This document shows positions 34,546 through 38,780 of a DNA stretch of 38,780 nt, one piece after another. The position numbers and the translations under genes were made by a program. The notes beneath the pieces are model-generated. The model was not told the DNA's origin and ran no database searches. It was given only the letters and a program-made list of their open reading frames with translations. The DNA is from Methylococcaceae bacterium (GTDB lineage: Bacteria; Pseudomonadota; Gammaproteobacteria; Methylococcales; Methylomonadaceae): NCBI GenBank assembly GCA_005772825.1, contig SXIP01000277.1:1-38780 (forward strand), read 5' to 3'. Numbering within the stretch: the first letter of the stretch is position 1; each line of letters begins with the position of its first letter.

Positions 34546-37383
34546 ATGGCCTGGGGACGGCTCGCCTTAATTCAGGCCGCAGATGACGCACAGGCCCTGG
34601 ATAAACTCGCCGAGGTTTTCGGGTACGCCAGAAAGCCCGAGCATTCGGCAGAATTTCAGTTAGTGGTCGGCGGTTTCACCGCAGAGATTAGTAGCTCCGA
34701 TGAAACGGAGGATACCGCCCCCAAACGCCCGCCCGCCCGTTTTTTGCGCATCAATAAAATGATCCAAAACGAGACCGACCGTAGCGACTTCCAAAAACCC
34801 AGCTACCTGTCCGATCCCTCCAGACGCTTGCAAGCCTCTACCGGCACTTACCGCTTTGCGCCACCGCCGCCCTTGCTGCCGATAGCCCGATTGCTGCCGT
34901 TATTATTCAACAGTCTGGCGCAAGCCAGAACCGGCCATAGCCTGGATCATCGACCATTATTAAAACGGCTAGCGCAAGGCAGAGCGCTGCAACGCTTACC
35001 GAAACGGCAACATCAACGCTGGCCGCAACGTCTGCAAATCATTGTCGATGCCGACCGGCGTCTGGAACCTTACTGGACTGATTTTGAGTTTATTGTCCGG
35101 CAATTGCAGGCGCTGCTGGGCAAAGAGGCGGTGGAAGCCTTTCGGTTTGACAAGGACACCCTGGGCGATGCCGTCTGTTATTGTCTGCCCTGGCCCGCAG
35201 ATGACCACGAGCAATGGCGAATTTGGCAAGCACCGCCGCCGGATGTGGCTATTTTGATACTCAGCGACTTAGGTGTAGGTGACAGCCGCGCCGCAGTAGC
35301 CTGGCGACGTCAATTAGCCGCTTTACAACAACATCCCGGCCCGATCTTAACCCTCAGCCCCGCCTCCGGCACATCGGAAGACAAAGCGTTTTGCCAACAA
35401 TTTAAACCCAACCCGGTCAACGATGATTACCCGCTGCCGCGCCATCCCGTGCGCAGCGGATTTTCCCTCGGTGAATCTTCAGCATCCGCCATCGAAGACA
35501 TCCTCACCTGGCTGTCGCCGTTGTCTCTTATTGATACCGGTTTATTGCGCCGATTGCGGATAGCCCTGCAATGGGGGGACAGCGCCGTGGAAACTGTCAT
35601 TTGGAACCATCCGGCGGTGCGTGACATCGGCTTGGGGATATGCTTGCAGCAACACCTCGCCAAAGTTTATCAGCAAGGTTTCCAGCAGCGTTTTGCCGGA
35701 ACTGAAGCGGCGGCGAGATTTTGGGACATTGTCGAAGACCATCACAAGGCCGCTTACCAGGGCTTGCGGCAATTGGAAAAACTTAAACAGTGCCTATTCG
35801 AACACAAAGACGAAGCGACGATGTGCGAGTATTTTGAAAATCTTTGCGCCACCGGAATGAACAGCGGCAGTGATCCGGCACAACAGCATGCCTTGCGGCT
35901 GCAATGCCGGACTGTGCTGGCTTCATTGCCCGATGCTATCTGGAACAGCGAGTTAAAAGCGTTGGCTTACCCACTTTACGCTACTGCTTACGAAGATGAA
36001 ATCCGCGCCGGACAATGGCCTGAACGGATAGCCAGCGGATTTAATCCCGATCATCTGCGCTGGGTCACAGGCGATGCGCCTACTGCGCAAGCCCACCAAT
36101 GGTGGCAAATTGTGCAACTGGATGATCAGGGCCAAATTAAAGTGGAGCCGTGTCGTTTGGACAATGTCGTGGCGGTGAATACCTTTAAGATTGAAGCCAA
36201 ATACTCCCTCCCCAGATTGACCCTATCGGATGCCGGACAAGAGACCCGGCTGTTACAGGGCGACATGACAGTGACTTTAGCGGAAAACACGACTGCGGTG
36301 TTCGCATCCGGCGGCTTAACAGTGGAACTGGAAGCCGTTTACCGTCCCAGTTGGGCTAGCCGAATCTGGCGCAATGCTGAAGGCTTATGGGGCACTATCC
36401 CTTGGTTAAACCAAGCGCTGGAAGCTTTTTGGCAAGCCTCTACTACTGAGGCGAATGGAGCTTGGCGTTGGCCTTCGCCCTTCGGCGAAGACGCCTTCGG
36501 CCTGTATGTCGATCTCAGCATCAAGTCTGTCACGCAACGCTTCCGCTGGATCGAGCCCGGTTCATTCTGGATGGGCAGCCCCAACGATGAGCCGGAGCGA
36601 GAATGGTATGGATCAGAAGCCGGTCAAGGCACGGAAACCCTGCATCACGTGACGCTGACGCAAGGCTTTTGGTTGGCGGATACGACGGTCAGCCAAGCTT
36701 TCTGGCTGGCCGTGATGGGCGACAACCCCAGTCAGTTTAACGACAATCTTCAGAATCCTGTGGAAAAAGTCAGTTGGCATGACGCTCAACGCTTTATCGA
36801 CAGGCTAAACTCTTTGTTGCCCTGCTTGAAGGCACAACTGCCCACTGAGGCCCAATGGGAATATGCCTGCCGGGCGGGCGCCAGCACGCCATTTTCGTTT
36901 GGCGCCAACATAACGCCGGAACAAGTCAATTACAATGGGAATTGTCCATACGCCGACGGCCGTGAAGGTTTGTACAGGGAGCAAACTGTCCCCGTCAGAT
37001 CGTTGCCGGCTAATCCGTGGGGGTTATACGAAATGCACGGTAATATTTGGGAATGGTGCGCCGATGACTGGCAACAGCAGCTATCAGCCGAGTCGGTGAT
37101 TGATCCGCTTTATACCAGCTCTTATCCTGGCGCCTACCGCGTTGTACGCGGTGGCTCCTGGTACAACTACGGCAGGAGCGTCCGTTCCGCTGACCGCTAC
37201 AGGGGCACGCCGGATGACCGCGACGACAACCTGGGTTTCCGTCTCGCCCTAGGTCATGTTGAGCAGGCGGTAGCCACCAGCGGAGACCCGGGCAGACGCG
37301 TCGCGGAGCATCGGCAGACCGGGCCTTCGCCGGTGGCGGACAGTAGACCTGTGTCAAATCCGGTGTCACGCCTCAAAAAATGA
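34546..37383 (+). CDS. vWA-like plus FGE/C-type-lectin-fold protein with a DGR variable region (variable protein 1)
   Basis: 945 residues. An N-terminal helical part and a vWA-like domain (about 160-310) show IIVDADRR in place of a MIDAS DxSxS motif, and VAILILSDLG (Asp241). A helical middle (about 320-550) and a beta-rich linker (about 555-640) follow. The FGE-sulfatase domain (about 655-904) shows FRWIEPGSFWMGSP, then KVSWHDAQRFIDRL, LPTEAQWEYACRAG, GLYEMHGNIWEWC and RVVRGGSW. Residues 865-904 form the variable region (VR). The two Cys that active FGE carries here are absent, so it should bind ligands and not make formylglycine. The final 41 residues (after GFRLALGH) read through the downstream hairpin because of a 4-base difference from the second protein. 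It would be the recognition subunit of the system. Confidence 0.85.
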   Translation: MAWGRLALIQAADDAQALDKLAEVFGYARKPEHSAEFQLVVGGFTAEISSSDETEDTAPKRPPARFLRINKMIQNETDRSDFQKPSYLSDPSRRLQASTGTYRFAPPPPLLPIARLLPLLFNSLAQARTGHSLDHRPLLKRLAQGRALQRLPKRQHQRWPQRLQIIVDADRRLEPYWTDFEFIVRQLQALLGKEAVEAFRFDKDTLGDAVCYCLPWPADDHEQWRIWQAPPPDVAILILSDLGVGDSRAAVAWRRQLAALQQHPGPILTLSPASGTSEDKAFCQQFKPNPVNDDYPLPRHPVRSGFSLGESSASAIEDILTWLSPLSLIDTGLLRRLRIALQWGDSAVETVIWNHPAVRDIGLGICLQQHLAKVYQQGFQQRFAGTEAAARFWDIVEDHHKAAYQGLRQLEKLKQCLFEHKDEATMCEYFENLCATGMNSGSDPAQQHALRLQCRTVLASLPDAIWNSELKALAYPLYATAYEDEIRAGQWPERIASGFNPDHLRWVTGDAPTAQAHQWWQIVQLDDQGQIKVEPCRLDNVVAVNTFKIEAKYSLPRLTLSDAGQETRLLQGDMTVTLAENTTAVFASGGLTVELEAVYRPSWASRIWRNAEGLWGTIPWLNQALEAFWQASTTEANGAWRWPSPFGEDAFGLYVDLSIKSVTQRFRWIEPGSFWMGSPNDEPEREWYGSEAGQGTETLHHVTLTQGFWLADTTVSQAFWLAVMGDNPSQFNDNLQNPVEKVSWHDAQRFIDRLNSLLPCLKAQLPTEAQWEYACRAGASTPFSFGANITPEQVNYNGNCPYADGREGLYREQTVPVRSLPANPWGLYEMHGNIWEWCADDWQQQLSAESVIDPLYTSSYPGAYRVVRGGSWYNYGRSVRSADRYRGTPDDRDDNLGFRLALGHVEQAVATSGDPGRRVAEHRQTGPSPVADSRPVSNPVSRLKK
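37138..37257 (+). other. DGR-type variable region VR1
   Basis: 120 bases, from the Arg codon of RVVRGGSW to the His of LALGH. Against VR2 the invariant codons are identical (GGTGGCTCCTGG, GTCCGTTCCGCT, CCGGAT, CGTCTCGCCCTAGGTCAT). The differing codons (e.g. TAC, AGC, GAC, GGC) can all come from AAC by replacing adenines. That is the pattern of mutagenic retrohoming from an adenine-rich template. Confidence 0.85.
37273..37337 (+). repeat. Hairpin/cruciform element downstream of VR1
   Basis: The 5' arm 37273-37291 pairs with 37319-37337 (19 positions, 16 Watson-Crick plus a G-T pair). The 27-base loop contains CAGACGCGTCGCGGAG, which is shared with the loop of the VR2 hairpin. Such structures enhance target recognition in known DGRs. 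This one lies inside the coding sequence of variable protein 1. Confidence 0.75.
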
Positions 37384-37409
37384 TTCAGCAAAAGAGGTAA
37401 AAATAACCA

Positions 37410-37694
37410 ATGAAATATAAGTTTTTTCAAATTCCAGCCGGTGATTCGATTGCTGCCGAAAATGAACTGAATGCGTTTGTGGCCCAACACCGTATCACCC
37501 ATATTGACCGGCATTTTGTCGCCGACGCCGCTAACAGCTTTATCCTCATTCCCAAGCTCAAGCTTGGGAATGCAGTCCTGGAAGCTCCAGCTTCCAGAAT
37601 TCTCGAAGCTGGAGCTTCTCGAATCTGGGTTCCCATTTATGCCCCAGAGGGTAAGCCGGAGCTTGGGAACCCAGGCAAAAATCTAGCCCGATGA
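37410..37694 (+). pseudogene. DGR accessory gene (HRDC-type) broken by a palindromic repeat
   Basis: The first 44 residues or so (MKYKFFQIPAGDSIAAENEL, then AFVAQHRITHIDRHFVADAANSF) match, from memory, the N terminus of the HRDC-domain accessory proteins coded beside many DGR reverse transcriptases, which normally continue with a Trp after NSF. Here the frame runs instead into a composite palindromic repeat (from 37541) and ends at 94 residues as low-complexity sequence. The HRDC domain is missing, so the gene is presumably inactive. It sits between the two variable-protein genes. Family assignment rests on this N terminus alone. Confidence 0.6.
37547..37674. repeat. Composite palindromic repeat
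   Basis: At least three nested inverted repeats: a 12-bp stem (37547-37558 with 37561-37572, CATTCCCAAGCT), the pair CTCCAGCTTC/GAAGCTGGAG (37585-37594 with 37605-37614), and an 11-bp stem CTGGGTTCCCA (37625-37635 with 37664-37674). It has taken the place of the rest of the accessory gene. Confidence 0.85.
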
Positions 37695-38515
37695 GCTCTT
37701 TGCTAAAACTTTCCCCGCCGCGATTTCCTTATCCCTGGGCTTCTGATTGGGGTGAAGACCGCTACGGCCTATGGCAAGCCTTTACTTATCTGGGCATACG
37801 TCTCGCCTTTCGCTGGATACCGCCGGGCCGTTTTATGATGGGCTCGCCGGAAAATGAACCGGGTCGCTATGACGATGAAGACCTGTATCCCGTCACGCTT
37901 AGCCAGGGCTTTTGGTTGGCTGAAACGACGGTCACTCAAGCATTATGGAAAGCAGTATTGGGAGCCAATCCCAGTCGTTTTAAAGGAGAACGCCGACCCG
38001 TGGAGTCCGTCAGTTGGCAGGATGTTCAGGCTTTTATCAAACAACTGAATCAATGTGTGCCGCAATTAATCACCCGCTTGCCGTGGGAAGCGGAATGGGA
38101 ATATGCTTGTCGCGCAGGCAGCCAAACGCCGTTTAATTTTTCCGGTGAACTTACTCTGGATAAGGTTAATTACAGAGGGACACGGGAATATATATCTGGA
38201 GAATGGGGTGAGGACGCTAAGCAGGAAACCGTCGACGTTAAATCCTACCCCTGTAATGATTGGGGCTTATTTGAAATGCACGGAAACGTTTGGGAATGGT
38301 GTGAGGATGCCTGGATTGAGCATTTGGGCAAAGCAGCCATCAATGATCCCTGGCAACTTTCAGCAACAAGTGCTGACGCCGCCCGCGTTGTGCGCGGTGG
38401 CTCCTGGAGCAACCGCGTCGGCAGGGACGTCCGTTCCGCTTACCGCGACAGGATCGCGCCGGATTACCGCATTCACGATCTGGGTTTTCGTCTCGCCCTA
38501 GGTCATTCCGGTTGA
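37691..38515 (+). CDS. FGE/C-type-lectin-fold protein with a DGR variable region (variable protein 2)
   Basis: 274 residues: a short N terminus and a single FGE-sulfatase-fold domain, with FRWIPPGRFMMGSPENEP (about 41-58), VESVSWQDVQAFIKQLN (about 104-120), LPWEAEWEYACRAG and WGLFEMHGNVWEWC. VR2 (residues 232-272) ends two residues before the stop (LALGHSG), which is the usual place for a DGR target. No FGE catalytic Cys pair is present in the VR. It resembles the C-terminal domain of variable protein 1 but lacks the vWA part, so it could be a free decoy, a soluble ligand sensor or an alternative recognition subunit. It is preceded by the broken accessory gene and shares its strand. Confidence 0.85.
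   Translation: MSSLLKLSPPRFPYPWASDWGEDRYGLWQAFTYLGIRLAFRWIPPGRFMMGSPENEPGRYDDEDLYPVTLSQGFWLAETTVTQALWKAVLGANPSRFKGERRPVESVSWQDVQAFIKQLNQCVPQLITRLPWEAEWEYACRAGSQTPFNFSGELTLDKVNYRGTREYISGEWGEDAKQETVDVKSYPCNDWGLFEMHGNVWEWCEDAWIEHLGKAAINDPWQLSATSADAARVVRGGSWSNRVGRDVRSAYRDRIAPDYRIHDLGFRLALGHSG
38384..38506 (+). other. DGR-type variable region VR2
   Basis: 123 bases, one codon longer than VR1. Codons such as AGC, CGC, GTC, GAC, ATC, CAC and TAC stand where the shared frame predicts AAC. Non-adenine differences from VR1 are few (three C/T changes: TTC/TTT, and the third bases of two variable codons). Confidence 0.85.
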
Positions 38516-38541
38516 GGGTAAGGAGGCGGAGTCAGGTGGTA

Positions 38542-38599
38542 GCCGCAGTCAACAGTAACAGACGCGTCGCGGAGAGCAGCAGGCTGTGTTGACTGCGGC
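38542..38599 (+). repeat. Hairpin/cruciform element downstream of VR2
   Basis: A perfect 13-bp stem (GCCGCAGTCAACA, 38542-38554, with TGTTGACTGCGGC, 38587-38599) and a 32-base loop carrying the CAGACGCGTCGCGGAG shared with the VR1 element. The flanks GGTAGCC before and GCGGACA after are shared too, although the stem sequences differ. Confidence 0.85.
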
Positions 38600-38625
38600 G
38601 GACAAGATACGCAGTTTGGTAACGA

Positions 38626-38646
38626 TTTATCGTTCCCACGCTCCGG
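38626..38646. repeat. Partial copy of the REP-like repeat seen at 11663
   Basis: TTTATCGTTCCCACGCTCCGG matches 11655-11675 except for one base, but the matching second arm is absent: the sequence turns to AGGCTGTG. A truncated repeat at the right end of the DGR locus. Confidence 0.6.
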
Positions 38647-38780
38647 AGGCTGTGAAAATATTCCAAATCCCAGCTGTTCTCAAGTCGTCCGGAGTAGTAT
38701 TTTTTTCGAAAATACCGTTTTTTTCTCATATGGCAGCTCAATTTTATCCAAACCAAGCCAAAATCCGTCATTTTTTACGC
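38647..38780. other. Right edge: no gene identified
   Basis: The last 130 bases are AT-rich. A possible reading frame starts at an ATG at 38730 (MAAQFYPNQAKIRHFLR...) and runs off the edge, but it has no clear ribosome site, so I do not call it. No reverse transcriptase or template repeat is visible here. Confidence 0.4.

Noticed and set aside
37138-38515. The FGE-fold proteins as true formylglycine-generating enzymes
   Set aside because: The catalytic cysteines are missing in both VRs and no sulfatase gene is nearby.
38532-38771. A 79-codon minus-strand open frame at the right edge
   Set aside because: It lies across the DGR hairpin and repeat sequence, has a composition unlike a real gene and no family resemblance.
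1-38780. A DGR template repeat (TR) or reverse transcriptase inside the window
   Set aside because: The VR invariant blocks such as CGTCTCGCCCTAGGTCAT occur only twice by eye, both in VRs, and no reverse transcriptase motif (YADD or similar) was seen; expected outside the window.

Overview
The window looks like a chromosomal segment of a gammaproteobacterium. A methanotroph of the Methylococcales type is my best guess. The pointers are an Xps-ordered type II secretion operon, a TIGR02001-like outer-membrane protein, an octaheme cytochrome/TPR fusion and many short palindromic intergenic repeats. The assignment is inferred from gene content and no rRNA or other marker gene is present to confirm it.

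Layout. 1-179: the start of hemC (minus strand, TTG start), cut by the window edge. 498-2063: an exported protein of unknown function with a strong terminator. 2617-2862: a small coiled-coil/membrane-anchor protein, followed by palindromic repeats. 3223-13403 (minus): a type II secretion operon read gspE-F-G-H-I-J-K-L-M-C/N-D, the gene order of the Xanthomonas Xps system, tightly packed with many 4- to 14-base overlaps. 13656-16576 (minus): a GH5 beta-glucanase-like enzyme and an SbmA/BacA-type ABC protein whose ATPase motifs are all degraded. 16859-17776: a glycerophosphodiester phosphodiesterase. 17893-21186 (minus): a large RTX calcium-binding repeat protein. 21693-24512: an outer-membrane protein, a small secreted protein and a secreted subtilase. 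24526-26393 (minus): a three-gene cassette of CDP-archaeol-synthase-like, EEP phosphodiesterase and CDP-alcohol phosphatidyltransferase, probably lipid metabolism. 26679-28778: a hybrid histidine kinase. 28968-31328: an octaheme c-type cytochrome fused to HEAT-like and TPR repeats.

The most interesting part is 31520 to the right edge, all on the plus strand. It encodes a three-helix membrane protein, a TIR-domain protein, a MoxR-type AAA+ ATPase, a 945-residue protein with a vWA-like domain and a C-terminal FGE/C-type-lectin-fold domain, a broken gene resembling the HRDC-type accessory gene of diversity-generating retroelements (DGRs), and a second stand-alone FGE-fold protein. The 3' ends of the two FGE-fold genes are near-identical except at codons that can be derived from AAC by changing adenines. 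This is the signature of DGR variable regions (VR). Each VR is followed by a hairpin whose stem differs between copies while pairing is kept and the loop and flanks are conserved. I infer an NTP-dependent, TIR-armed conflict (immune-like) system whose recognition domain is hypermutated by a DGR. The template repeat and reverse transcriptase are not in the window and are expected to the right of it or in trans.

Short palindromic repeats have invaded this locus. One lies in frame inside the AAA+ gene and a related copy lies at 13.5 kb. A composite palindrome destroys the accessory gene. A 4-base indel next to the first VR makes its protein read on through the hairpin.
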